DNA of 34,883 bases from Acidobacteriaceae bacterium (lineage in GTDB: Bacteria > Acidobacteriota > Terriglobia > Terriglobales > Acidobacteriaceae). The notes below the pieces were generated by a model. That model ran no database searches. It was not told where the DNA came from and saw only the letters and a list, made by a program, of their open reading frames with translations. How positions within the stretch are numbered: position 1 is the first letter of the stretch; each line of letters starts with the position of its first letter. Below, piece after piece: positions 7,458-15,570 of the stretch. The position numbers and the translations under genes are program-made. The DNA lies in the NCBI GenBank assembly GCA_030041515.1, contig JASHNS010000109.1:1-34883 (forward strand). The letters run 5' to 3'.

Positions 7458-7841
7458 TTAGCCGGGAACCAGCAGCGGCAACACCCGGTCGCGCACCTGA
7501 TCCGGCGTGAATGGTTTGCGAATATATCCCTGCGCGCCGGCCTCCAGCGCCTGGCGCACATGTTCCTCGCCCCCCTCGGTCGTGATCATCACCACCGGCA
7601 CTCCCGGGGCGAGCGATTGCCGCTGCACCTGGCGCACAAACTCCAGCCCGTCCATCACCGGCATATTGATGTCCGAGACAATCAGGTCGACCCGCTCCTG
7701 CCCGAGGACGGCCAGCCCCTCGGCGCCGCTGCCTGCCTCGCGGACCCGCGTCAGGTTCAATCCGGCCTGGCGCAGCGCGCGCTCGACAATTTTGCGCATG
7801 ACAGAGGAGTCGTCGATAATCAGGACCGCTGTTCCCGCCAT
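7458..7841 (-). CDS. cheY: Chemotaxis response regulator CheY
   Basis: A 127-residue single-domain receiver. All CheY residues are present at the canonical numbers: Asp10 and Asp11 (LIIDDSSVMRK), phosphoacceptor Asp57 (LIVSDINMP), Thr87 (MITTE), Tyr106 and Lys109 (GYIRKPF). SSVMRKIV after the acidic pair and Tyr106 are typical of CheY that binds FliM. The ATG at 7841 was preferred to the longer frame because the domain begins there and GAAGGGAAG precedes it. Its place two genes after fliM-fliN and before a CheX-type phosphatase supports a role in motor switching. Confidence 0.93.
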   Translation of the reverse strand: MAGTAVLIIDDSSVMRKIVERALRQAGLNLTRVREAGSGAEGLAVLGQERVDLIVSDINMPVMDGLEFVRQVQRQSLAPGVPVVMITTEGGEEHVRQALEAGAQGYIRKPFTPDQVRDRVLPLLVPG

Positions 7842-7885
7842 TCCGCTTCCCTTCACTTCCCTTATCGACCGGTTCGACACTTTCT

Positions 7886-8794
7886 CTAAGCCGAATCTCC
7901 CAGCGCGCCGATCAGGTCCTCCACGTCCCCGCAGCGCGGCATCCCCAGCGGGGCGCGCCGCCACATCCGCAGCCAGAACCAGCCATGGACCCGGCGCAGA
8001 CGGGATTCGACGGGGCGCACGGTTTCAATCCGCCGGGCGAGCGCGCGAGCCAGCAGCCAGGAATTGCCTGCTTCCAGAAAATGGGCCCGCGGCGCCGGGG
8101 CCTCCAGGTAAGCGCGATGGGCGCGGCGGAATTCAGAATCCGGCGCAATGCCGGCAATCACGTTCCATCCCGTCATTGCTTCCACGGCGGCGCTCACGCT
8201 GTGATCGATGCCCTCCGCGAAGGCGAGGTACAGCAGCCTGCCGCCCGCCACGCGCACCGGCAGCGCGCCGGCGGCTTCGGCCAGAAAGCGCGGGAGCACT
8301 GCCGCCGTCTCCTCGGGGCTGCTGCCGTCGAGGGGCAACACCGGACAATTCCACTGCGCACTGCGGGCGCGGGTGAGCGCTGCTTCATCCACCACCCCGC
8401 GCTCGACCAGCCACTCGCCGAGCCGCCGCATCTCGTCGGATTCCTCCCCCGCCTGTCGCTGCCCGGCCAGAGCCTGCCGCAGCTGCCCGGGACTCAGCCT
8501 GCCCTGCTCCACCAGCACGAGCCCCATGGGCAACCGGTGGGCGTGAGGTTGCAGGCCTCCGCGGTCCATTTCGCGCCGCACCGCCGCGGTCACCATCTCT
8601 CCCATGCACTCGGGCGAGCATGCCCAGCGACCCTCAAAACCCGGGGCCCGCCGGCTGCGCCACAGCCGCAGCCAGCCCATCGCGCAGCCAGGATTGCCGC
8701 AGGCGGCAAAGATGGAGGCGAGACTCCTCCCTCGCGGCGATGCGCGGAGGGGCTCCGCCCCACCGGCCGCCCTTTCATCGCTCAGGCCATGCAT
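7886..8794 (-). CDS. Zinc-ribbon/MshEN-like (GspE N-terminal) protein in motor-switch operon
   Basis: A 302-residue protein with no standard flagellar name. Residues 31-63 hold a possible zinc ribbon, C-x4-C (Cys32, Cys37) and C-x3-C (Cys59, Cys63), around GWLRLWRSRRAP. Residues 90-155 contain two tandem repeats of the kind seen in MshEN/GspE N-terminal domains: MGLVLVEQGRLSPGQLRQAL and RRLGEWLVERGVVDEAALTR. The rest of a GspE_N-like fold follows (VLPRFLAEAAGALPVRVAGG, then TGWNVIAGIAP to about residue 230). There is no ATPase domain. MshEN domains are known to bind cyclic di-GMP; binding here is inferred. The C-terminal 70 residues are Arg/Trp-rich. It overlaps the fliN-long stop by 13 bases and precedes cheY. 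Confidence 0.75.
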   Translation of the reverse strand: MHGLSDERAAGGAEPLRASPRGRSLASIFAACGNPGCAMGWLRLWRSRRAPGFEGRWACSPECMGEMVTAAVRREMDRGGLQPHAHRLPMGLVLVEQGRLSPGQLRQALAGQRQAGEESDEMRRLGEWLVERGVVDEAALTRARSAQWNCPVLPLDGSSPEETAAVLPRFLAEAAGALPVRVAGGRLLYLAFAEGIDHSVSAAVEAMTGWNVIAGIAPDSEFRRAHRAYLEAPAPRAHFLEAGNSWLLARALARRIETVRPVESRLRRVHGWFWLRMWRRAPLGMPRCGDVEDLIGALGDSA

Positions 8795-9534
8795 CGAATG
8801 CTCTCCAGGCGCCGCACCGGCTCGGCAACCTCCGTCACCCGCACGCCGAAGTTGCCTTCAATCAGCACCACCTCGCCGCGCGCCACAATCCGCCCGCCCA
8901 CGATCAGATCCACGGGATCGGCGACATTGCGATCCAGTTCCACCACATCCCCGGGCCCCAGTTCGAGCAGCTCCTTCAGTTCCAGTTCCCGGCAACCAAA
9001 CCGCACCTGCGCGTCCAGCTCCACTTCGAGCAGCAGATCGTAGTTGCCCCGCCCTGCCTCGGCTCGCGCTGCCTCCGTCGTTTCGCTGCGGAAAGGCGCC
9101 GAGGGGGATGCTCTGTGCTGCTCTTTGACACCGAGGATCAGCCGCGCCGCCGCGTCGCCGAGGCGCAGAGTGCAGGGCTCGCCTGCCTCGCCGCGCGAGC
9201 CCTCCGGCACCTCGACTTTGCCCTCAAGCCTCGCCGCCACGCTGGTCAGAATCCCGGTCCACAGCTCCCGCACCGTCTCGGCATCGGCCTGCTCCGCGGC
9301 GATCACGCGGCCGGCCACCAGAACGCCGGCCATCTCCTCGGAAGCCACCGAGAGCGACACCTCCACAGCGGGCAAAATCAGCGCGACCGTCCAGGTCGTC
9401 GCGCCTTCGAGAGGTTCGCCGCCCGGAGCGAGGGAGACCGGCTGACCCAGTTCCCGAGCCAGTTCGGTTTCGAGGCGGCTCAGCCACAGGCCGCGCTGCT
9501 GCTGACTCTCAGCGCTGTTTCCCGGCTCCATCAT
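8782..9534 (-). CDS. fliN: FliN-family motor switch protein, long form
   Basis: A 250-residue protein whose C-terminus (about 166-240) is a clear FliN/SpoA domain: LLLEVELDAQVRFGCRELEL, LLELGPGDVVELDRNVADPV, then ARGEVVLIEGNFGVRVTEV. The first 160 residues are an extra region of alpha/beta character (TTWTVALILPAVEVSLSVAS; ETVRELWTGILTSVAARLEG) that I cannot place firmly; a degenerate CheC/FliY-like domain is possible. The start is the first ATG of an ATGATG, chosen for its 4-base overlap (ATGA) with fliM and a GGGGGAG 8 bases upstream. A second, short FliN is encoded at 16540-16878. Confidence 0.9.
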   Translation of the reverse strand: MMEPGNSAESQQQRGLWLSRLETELARELGQPVSLAPGGEPLEGATTWTVALILPAVEVSLSVASEEMAGVLVAGRVIAAEQADAETVRELWTGILTSVAARLEGKVEVPEGSRGEAGEPCTLRLGDAAARLILGVKEQHRASPSAPFRSETTEAARAEAGRGNYDLLLEVELDAQVRFGCRELELKELLELGPGDVVELDRNVADPVDLIVGGRIVARGEVVLIEGNFGVRVTEVAEPVRRLESIRCMA

Positions 9535-10481
9535 GCCCGGATCTCCCCCGGCGAGGCCAGATGTGCCGCCCGCCGCTCGCCGCAGCCCACCGGAGCCGCC
9601 TGAAACAGCATCACGCCACCGGCGCGCAGCTGTGCCGGCGTCCTCGCAGGCAGAGGCAACCGCACCAGGCTTCCCGCGCGCAGATCGCGCAGCTCCGCCG
9701 CGGGCACGCGCACGCGAGGAAGATCGAGGGCCGCCTCCGTATGGCACTGCCCCACCAGTTCCTGCATGCGATGGCGCGTCTCCGCGGTGTGGCGGCTCTG
9801 CCGCGTGCGTTCGCCGCCCAGCCGGCGCAGAATCGCATTCGATACGACCGCGGGAAACGCGAGGTTCAACAGCCCGCTGGTCTCGCTCACCCGCAGCTCA
9901 AAACTGAGGCAAAGCGTCTTCTCGGAGACCGGGATCAGCCGCGCCGTCTGCGTCTGCATCTGCCGCTTTTCAAAAAGAAACGTCAGGCCTACCGGAACCC
10001 ACGCCGTGGTCAGCTCCCGGCAAACCGCCTCCACCACTCCGGCAAGGATCGATTCTTCAATGTCGGTCAGCTCACGCGGCTCTTCGGCCCGGCCGTCGCC
10101 ACCCAGCAGCAGGTCGATGATCTGCGGCGCCGTCGTCAGATCCATCTCCAGCACCGCCACCGCGTGCAGCGGCTCCAGCCGCACCGAACTGACCCAGGCA
10201 AGCTCCGGAACCCGGTCCAGAAACTCGCTGAAGGGAATCTGCTCGGCTGAAACAAGGCTGACCTGCACGCGGCTGCGAAACCACGCGCCCAGGTGGTGCG
10301 TCAGATTGCGCGCGAAGATGTCGTTCAGCATCGAAATGGCGCGCAGCTGCTCGTTTGAAATCTGCCCGGAGCGCGAAAAACTCCACGGAAGCACCTTCGC
10401 CCCCGGTTCGCCCGCGGATGCGCCGCGCCGTGCTGCCTGGAACAGCGCGTCAATTTCTTCCTGGCCCAGTTCCTTTTCCAT
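9531..10481 (-). CDS. fliM: Flagellar motor switch protein FliM
   Basis: A 316-residue FliM, the C-ring subunit that receives CheY-P. The N-terminal CheY-binding peptide LGQEEIDALFQAA (residues 5-17) is intact. The middle CheC-like domain is recognisable (AISMLNDIFARNLTHHLGAW; SEFLDRVPELAWVSSVRLEP; LLLGGDGRAEEPRELTDIEE). The C-terminal SpoA part (from about 245) is weaker than usual and Arg/Ala-rich, with LRAGSLVRLPLPARTPAQL where a more acidic stretch is normal. It starts 17 bases after fliA and overlaps fliN-long by 4 bases. Confidence 0.96.
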   Translation of the reverse strand: MEKELGQEEIDALFQAARRGASAGEPGAKVLPWSFSRSGQISNEQLRAISMLNDIFARNLTHHLGAWFRSRVQVSLVSAEQIPFSEFLDRVPELAWVSSVRLEPLHAVAVLEMDLTTAPQIIDLLLGGDGRAEEPRELTDIEESILAGVVEAVCRELTTAWVPVGLTFLFEKRQMQTQTARLIPVSEKTLCLSFELRVSETSGLLNLAFPAVVSNAILRRLGGERTRQSRHTAETRHRMQELVGQCHTEAALDLPRVRVPAAELRDLRAGSLVRLPLPARTPAQLRAGGVMLFQAAPVGCGERRAAHLASPGEIRA

Positions 10482-10498
10482 TCAGCCTCACTTTTTCG

Positions 10499-11281
10499 TC
10501 ATCGCTGCACAGCAAAGTCCCGGAGGCGCGCGCGCAGGTGCACCACCGCCGAAGAATGAATCTGCGAGACGCGCGACTCAACGACGCCAAGCGCCAGCCC
10601 GATCTCCTTCATGGTCATTTCCTCGTAGTAATAGAGCGTGACCACCAGGCGTTCGCGCTCCGGCAGCGCATCGATCGCCGAGGCCAGACGCTCCCGCACC
10701 TCGCCCTGCAGGCAGCGGAAGAGCGGATCCTCTTCCTTCGGGTTGGGCAGATAAGCCAGTTCCTCCTCGCCGGAATCCTCCGACCGCTCCATATGCAGCG
10801 TGCCGATTTCCAGCCCCTTCAGCTCACCCAGCAGCTGTTGATACTCTTCGAGGCTCAGCTCCATCGCCCGCGCCACCTCCGGCTCCGCCGGAGCGCGCCC
10901 AAACTGCGCCGTCAGCCGGCGCACGGTCTCCTCCACCGCCCGGCCCTTGCGCCGCAGGTCGCGGGGACTCCAGTCGAGCGTGCGCAGGCTGTCCAGAATT
11001 GCGCCGCGAATGCGGAACTGCGCGTAGCTGCGGAACTGGACCTTCTTGGCCGGATCGAACTTGCGGAAGGCGTCGATCAGCCCCAGGGTTCCGGCGCTGA
11101 CCAGGTCCTCCAGATCGACATGCTGGGGCAGCCGCTCATGGATGCGCCGCGCGATCCACCGCACCGTCGGCATCTGCTCGAGCATCATCCGCTCCTGCTC
11201 GTCGGCCGACGCCGCCGCCTCGGCCCGGCGCCCTGCCTTCTTCCACCCTCCCGGGCTGACGACCTGCCCCCCATATCCCAT
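10499..11281 (-). CDS. fliA: Flagellar RNA polymerase sigma factor FliA (sigma-28)
   Basis: A 260-residue FliA/WhiG-type sigma factor. Region 2 is at about residues 45-105 (LEDLVSAGTLGLIDAFRKFD; FRSYAQFRIRGAILDSLRTL), followed by SPRDLRRKGR and region 3. Region 4 carries the -35 helix-turn-helix TMKEIGLALGVVESRVSQIH (223-242). It directs late flagellar and chemotaxis genes; the promoter at 2615-2641 fits its consensus, and its antagonist FlgM is encoded in the same cluster. The ATG follows GGGAGG by 7 bases and lies 15 bases after the flhA stop. The N-terminal 30 residues are not conserved. Confidence 0.96.
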   Translation of the reverse strand: MGYGGQVVSPGGWKKAGRRAEAAASADEQERMMLEQMPTVRWIARRIHERLPQHVDLEDLVSAGTLGLIDAFRKFDPAKKVQFRSYAQFRIRGAILDSLRTLDWSPRDLRRKGRAVEETVRRLTAQFGRAPAEPEVARAMELSLEEYQQLLGELKGLEIGTLHMERSEDSGEEELAYLPNPKEEDPLFRCLQGEVRERLASAIDALPERERLVVTLYYYEEMTMKEIGLALGVVESRVSQIHSSAVVHLRARLRDFAVQR

Positions 11282-11296
11282 CCCGGCCCTCCCTGC

Positions 11297-13366
11297 TCAG
11301 CTCTGCCGCACCACCCCCGCCGCTCGCACCACGATCCCCGGGGGAATCTCCGCCGGCGCCACCACTGCCAGCCGCGGCAGCGCCGGCTCAAGCCAGCGCT
11401 TCACGTGATAGCGCGCCGGACTGGGACAGAGCAGCACGGGCCTGGCCGAAGCCGGCGCCGCACCGATGAGACGTTTCACAGAATCAGACAACCGGCGCAG
11501 CACCGGGGGCTGGGCACCCGGGACGAGCCACCGGCCATTCACGCCGGGGTCGGTGAGCCCCGCCACCTCCTCTTCCATCGCCGGATCGAGCGCGATCACG
11601 CGCAGCGTGCCATCGGCGTCCAGCAGTGGCTGGGTCAGGCGGCGGCCCAGAGCCTGGCGTGCCGCCTCCACCAGCTGCGGCAGCGCCCGCGACTGAGGAG
11701 CCGTTTCCACCAGGGCTTCCAGAATCGTGCCCAGGTCGCGAATCGAAACCTGCTCGCGCAGCAATTGCTGCAGCACTTTCTGCACCTCGCCTAACGAAAG
11801 AAGCTTCGGCACCAGTTCCTCGGCCAGCTTCGGATGGCTCTCCGCCAGCGATTCCACCAGCCGCTTCGTCTCAGCCCGGCCCAGCAGTTCGTGCGCGTGC
11901 CGCCGAATCAGCTCTGCCAAATGCGTCCCGATCACCGTGGCCGGATCCACGACCGAATAGCCGGCGGCCAGCGCCTCGTCCTCAAGAGTGGGCTGGATCC
12001 AGCGGGCAGGAGCGCCCCAGGCCGGCTCCCGCGTCTCCTTGCCCGGCAGCGGACGCGCGCCCGGCTCCGCAGTCACAGCCAGCAGGCAGTTCGCCTCCGT
12101 CTGCCAGCGGCCGATCTCAAGCCCGCGCAGCAAAACCACGTATTCCCGCGCGCGCAGCCGCAGATTGTCAGAAATGTGCACAGGGGGAATCAAAAACCCC
12201 AGCTCCGCCGCCAGATGCCTCCGCAGCGTGCGCACCTTGTCCAGCATTGCGCCGCCCTGCTTCGCGTCGACCAGCGCAATCAACTGGAAACCGATTTCAA
12301 GGCTCAGTTCGTCGAGCCGTGGCGCGGCAAAGCTCTCCGGCCTGGCGGCGGCTTTTTTTACCGCCTCCCCATCTGTCCCCGGAGCCTCGCCTCCGGAGAG
12401 CTTCGATGCGACCACCGCGAGCACAATCGCCGGAATCAGAAACGCCAGCTTCGGCAGACCCGGGATCAGGCACAGCGCGCCGAGCACACCGCTGGCTACG
12501 TAGAGCGTCGACCCTTTTCCGAGGAGCTGCGCACCCAGTTCGGCAGTCAGAGCGCCCGCCGAGGAGGCGCGGGTCAGCACGATCCCGCCAGCCACCGAAA
12601 CCAGCAGGGACGGGATCATCGTCACCAGGCCGTCGCCAACGGTCAGGATGGTGTACGTCCGAACTGCTTCTGCGAGGCCGATGCCCTGCTGCAAAGTACC
12701 GATGAGCAGGCCCGCCACGATATTGATGGCCGTGATCAGGATGGTCGCCAGCGCGTCGCGCTGGTTGAAACGCGCGGCTCCATCCATCGCGCCGTAGAAT
12801 TCTGCCTCCTGAGCGATCCCCTGCCGGCGCTTCCGCGCCGTGGCCTCGTCAATGAGTCCGGCATTCATGTCCGCGTCAATGGCCATCTGCTTGCCCGGCA
12901 GCGCGTCCAGAGTGAAGCGCGCGGTCACCTCCGCCGTGCGGACCGCTCCGTGGCTGACGACCAGGAACTGGATGGCGATCAACGCCAGGAAGAGCACGAA
13001 GCCAACCACGTAATTGCCCCCCACCACGTACTGCCCGAAAGCCTCGATCACGTGCCCGGCCGCCGAGATTCCTTCGTTGCCGTGCAGCAGGATCCGCCGG
13101 CTGGAGGCAATGTTCAGGGAGAGGCGAAAGAGCGTCAGCAGCAGCAGCAGGGTGGGGAAGACCGAGAAATCCACGGCGCGCCGCAGCTGCACCGCGGAAA
13201 GGAACACCAGAATCGACGCCGCGATGGAGCAGGCCAGCAACAGATCCAGCACAAACGCCGGCACGGGCACGATCATCACAAACAGAACGCTGATCGCGGC
13301 CAGAGGCAGGGCCAGCGTGCGCAGATGGCCGCGCCCCGATGCCTGAGCCGGAGCAGCCGCGCTCAT
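11297..13366 (-). CDS. flhA: Flagellar export gate protein FlhA
   Basis: A 689-residue FlhA, the large export-gate subunit. The N-terminal half has about eight membrane spans, beginning LALPLAAISVLFVMIVPVPA. It includes the family hallmark DFSVFPTLLLLLTLFRLSLN and the conserved cytoplasmic loop (DALPGKQMAIDADMNAGLI; ARKRRQGIAQEAEFYGAMDG). The C-terminal cytoplasmic domain (from about 340) would dock chaperone-cargo complexes. The ATG at 13366 was chosen over a longer frame since it overlaps the flhB stop (ATGA) and gives the family length. Confidence 0.97.
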   Translation of the reverse strand: MSAAAPAQASGRGHLRTLALPLAAISVLFVMIVPVPAFVLDLLLACSIAASILVFLSAVQLRRAVDFSVFPTLLLLLTLFRLSLNIASSRRILLHGNEGISAAGHVIEAFGQYVVGGNYVVGFVLFLALIAIQFLVVSHGAVRTAEVTARFTLDALPGKQMAIDADMNAGLIDEATARKRRQGIAQEAEFYGAMDGAARFNQRDALATILITAINIVAGLLIGTLQQGIGLAEAVRTYTILTVGDGLVTMIPSLLVSVAGGIVLTRASSAGALTAELGAQLLGKGSTLYVASGVLGALCLIPGLPKLAFLIPAIVLAVVASKLSGGEAPGTDGEAVKKAAARPESFAAPRLDELSLEIGFQLIALVDAKQGGAMLDKVRTLRRHLAAELGFLIPPVHISDNLRLRAREYVVLLRGLEIGRWQTEANCLLAVTAEPGARPLPGKETREPAWGAPARWIQPTLEDEALAAGYSVVDPATVIGTHLAELIRRHAHELLGRAETKRLVESLAESHPKLAEELVPKLLSLGEVQKVLQQLLREQVSIRDLGTILEALVETAPQSRALPQLVEAARQALGRRLTQPLLDADGTLRVIALDPAMEEEVAGLTDPGVNGRWLVPGAQPPVLRRLSDSVKRLIGAAPASARPVLLCPSPARYHVKRWLEPALPRLAVVAPAEIPPGIVVRAAGVVRQS

Positions 13367-14478
13367 GGCAGCGCCCTCACCGGTTGCCGCATGCGCGCGG
13401 CAGCTGCTTCGGCCCGCTCCCGCCGCACCCGCTCCTCCACCTCGCGCCGGTAGAGCCAGGCAAGGATTCCGGCCACCGCCGCGTACAGCTCGTACGGAAT
13501 CGCCTGGCCCGCCTCCACCTGCCGATACAGGGACCGCGCCAGAGGCGGGTTCTCGACGATCGGCACCCCTGCCCACTGCGCCTCCTCGCGAATTTGTGCG
13601 GCCAGGAAGTCTCTGCCTTTGGCCAGCACCCGCGGCGGCTCCATCGTCTCGAAGTCGAAGCTCAGCGCCACGGCATAGTGCGTGGGATTGGTCACCACCA
13701 CCGAGGCCCGCGCGATATCCGCCTTCAATTGCCGCCGGCGCATCTGCCGGCGCAGCGACCGGATCCGGGCCTTCACCTGGGGGCTGCCTTCCGTCTCTTT
13801 GAACTCGTCGCGCAGATCCTGCTTCGACATGCGCAGCCTTCCTTCACGGCTGCGCCACTCCATCACGTAATCCACCGCGGCCCAGCCCAGAAAGATCCAC
13901 GCCGCATCGAGCAGGAGATTCTCCATCGTGCCCAGCAGGTCCGGATACCGTGCGAGACTCATCGGCGGCATCTGCGTCTGCGCGGCAATCGCCCGCTCCG
14001 CGCAGAACGCCAGCGCCGAGACCGGAACCAGCGACCTGGCGCAGCGCGCCGCGCCGCGCAGAGAAAAGATGTTCTTTGCGTTCTCCGCGGGATTCAGCCG
14101 CTCGGGCTTCACCTGCAGCGCCTCGAAGTTCAGCGCCCAGCCGCCGCCCTGGACCAGGCCCATCAGCGCCGCGGCGGCCGCCGCGGCACCCATCACCAGG
14201 ACGGCCGGCCTGAGGCCGGTCATCATGGTCTGCCGCAGCGCGATCGCTACCCCGGCCGCCGGCATCTGTTCCCAGAGCGCCGGAGAGCCGAGCGCGAGAA
14301 AGCCTCGATACGCCCGAGCCCAGTCCGCCATCCAACCCGGCGCGGCGCAGCCCATCACGAAAACGCCGGCGAGCATCGCCGCAGCGGCCATCAGATCGCG
14401 GCTGCGCGTACGGTCGCCGTGCTCAGCCGCCTTTTGCCGGTGCCGCGGCGTAGCTTTTTCTGTGCGATCCGCAGGCAT
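13363..14478 (-). CDS. flhB: Flagellar export gate protein FlhB
   Basis: A 371-residue FlhB, the export-gate subunit that switches substrate specificity from rod/hook to filament type. It starts with the conserved EKATPRHRQKAAEHG and has four hydrophobic spans. The cytoplasmic domain carries the autocleavage motif Asn264-Pro-Thr-His267 in ASVVVTNPTHYAVALSF, then the usual PLARSLYRQVEAGQAIPYEL. The C-terminal tail (about 25 residues) is short and Arg/Ala-rich. It begins 3 bases after the fliR stop. Confidence 0.97.
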   Translation of the reverse strand: MPADRTEKATPRHRQKAAEHGDRTRSRDLMAAAAMLAGVFVMGCAAPGWMADWARAYRGFLALGSPALWEQMPAAGVAIALRQTMMTGLRPAVLVMGAAAAAAALMGLVQGGGWALNFEALQVKPERLNPAENAKNIFSLRGAARCARSLVPVSALAFCAERAIAAQTQMPPMSLARYPDLLGTMENLLLDAAWIFLGWAAVDYVMEWRSREGRLRMSKQDLRDEFKETEGSPQVKARIRSLRRQMRRRQLKADIARASVVVTNPTHYAVALSFDFETMEPPRVLAKGRDFLAAQIREEAQWAGVPIVENPPLARSLYRQVEAGQAIPYELYAAVAGILAWLYRREVEERVRRERAEAAAARMRQPVRALP

Positions 14479-14481
14479 CGT

Positions 14482-15243
14482 CTACCTCACCCCCGCCAGG
14501 AGCTGCCCGGCTCGATCCAGCAGCAGGGCGAAGCGGGCCTCCATCCAGTGCGGCCACAACGCCAGCGACCCGATCAGCACCGTGTACCCCAGCAGCGTCT
14601 TGGCTGGGATATCGATGGCCATCACCGGCAGCGCGGGCGCCAGTTTGCCGGCCAGCGCCACGGCCAGCTCCGCCACCAGCGTGGCCGCCAGCACGGGCGC
14701 CGCCAGCTGCAGCGCGGCGGCAAAAATCCCAGCCCCCATCGGCACCAGGGCGAGGCCCGTCGCCGCGCGCAGCGCCACCGTCCCCACCGGAGCCGCTGCA
14801 AACGTGCGCAGCAGGGCGGCCAGCATCGTCTGGTCCAGGCCTGCTGCGATGACGGTCAGCGTGCCCAACAGTCCGAACATCTGCCCCATGAGCGAAATCT
14901 GCTGCGGCGCGCCCGGATCGAGCGCGTTCACCAGGGAAAAGCTGAACTGGAATCCCATCACCTGCCCGGCCATCTCCAGCGCCTCAAACAGCAGCGACAG
15001 GACCAATCCGAAGATCAGTCCCACGCTCAGCTCGCCCAAAACCGCCATCACACCCAACTCTGCGCGGGCATGCGGAAGGCCGGCCGCGACCGGCCCCACC
15101 AGGAATGCGACGGACAGTGCAAAAACCGCCTTCATGCGCACTGGAATCGCCGGCGACGAAAATACGGGCGCGAAGACCATCAGCCCGCTCACCCGCACCA
15201 GGACCAGCGTCATGGCTTCCAGCATCCTGCTCCAGTCCGGCAT
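14482..15243 (-). CDS. fliR: Flagellar export gate protein FliR
   Basis: A 253-residue, highly hydrophobic FliR, part of the FliP5Q4R1 export channel. Typical segments are MLEAMTLVLVRVSGLMVFAP (near the start), FSSPAIPVRMKAVFAL, GELSVGLIFGLVLSLLFEAL and GFQFSFSLVNALDPGAPQQ. The ATG at 15243 shares one base with the fliQ stop (TGATG) and was preferred to a longer frame lacking homology. Gene order fliP-fliQ-fliR-flhB-flhA is the standard one. Confidence 0.95.
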   Translation of the reverse strand: MPDWSRMLEAMTLVLVRVSGLMVFAPVFSSPAIPVRMKAVFALSVAFLVGPVAAGLPHARAELGVMAVLGELSVGLIFGLVLSLLFEALEMAGQVMGFQFSFSLVNALDPGAPQQISLMGQMFGLLGTLTVIAAGLDQTMLAALLRTFAAAPVGTVALRAATGLALVPMGAGIFAAALQLAAPVLAATLVAELAVALAGKLAPALPVMAIDIPAKTLLGYTVLIGSLALWPHWMEARFALLLDRAGQLLAGVR

Positions 15244-15518
15244 CAGGTGAGCCCCACAAAGCGGTGGAAATCCGAAAAAAGACCCACGGTGTAGCGCATC
15301 AGGCGATCCAGGTACCACGGCAGCCCCGCCAGCAGCAGCCCGGCCACGACCAGCAGGCGAGGCACCGTCGACAGAGTCTGATCCTGCAGGGACGTCAGCG
15401 TCTGCACCAGGCTGATCAGAAAGCTGGTCACGCAGGCGGCCAGGAGCACAGGCGCGCCCAGAATGAAAGCTTCCTTCAGAAGCGCCCGCATCAGTTCCGC
15501 CGCCTGATCTGCTCCCAT
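15243..15518 (-). CDS. fliQ: Flagellar export gate protein FliQ
   Basis: A 91-residue FliQ with two membrane hairpin helices: LLKEAFILGAPVLLAACVTS and TVPRLLVVAGLLLAGLPWYL, joined by the conserved LVQTLTSLQDQTLSTVPR stretch. Length is normal for the family. AAGGGGGA lies 6 bases upstream of the ATG. The 52-base gap from fliP contains a small palindrome, CCGTTT-A-AAACGG (15543-15555), of unknown meaning. Confidence 0.95.
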   Translation of the reverse strand: MGADQAAELMRALLKEAFILGAPVLLAACVTSFLISLVQTLTSLQDQTLSTVPRLLVVAGLLLAGLPWYLDRLMRYTVGLFSDFHRFVGLT

Positions 15519-15570
15519 CGCGATCCCCCTTTGCCGCCTCTCCCGTTTAAAACGGCGCCCTCGACAGGAC

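Noticed and set aside
9504-9518. A further CTGAGAGT match on the minus strand
   Set aside because: It lies inside the coding start of fliN-long and lacks the extended similarity of the three intergenic copies.
11834-13453. A 539-codon open frame on the plus strand
   Set aside because: It is antisense to flhA, with Arg/Gln/His-rich composition and no recognisable motif.
13339-15294. A 651-codon open frame on the plus strand
   Set aside because: It runs antisense to flhB and fliR, is very rich in Arg, Gln, His and Pro, and has no domain. It is a by-product of high-GC third codon positions in the real genes.
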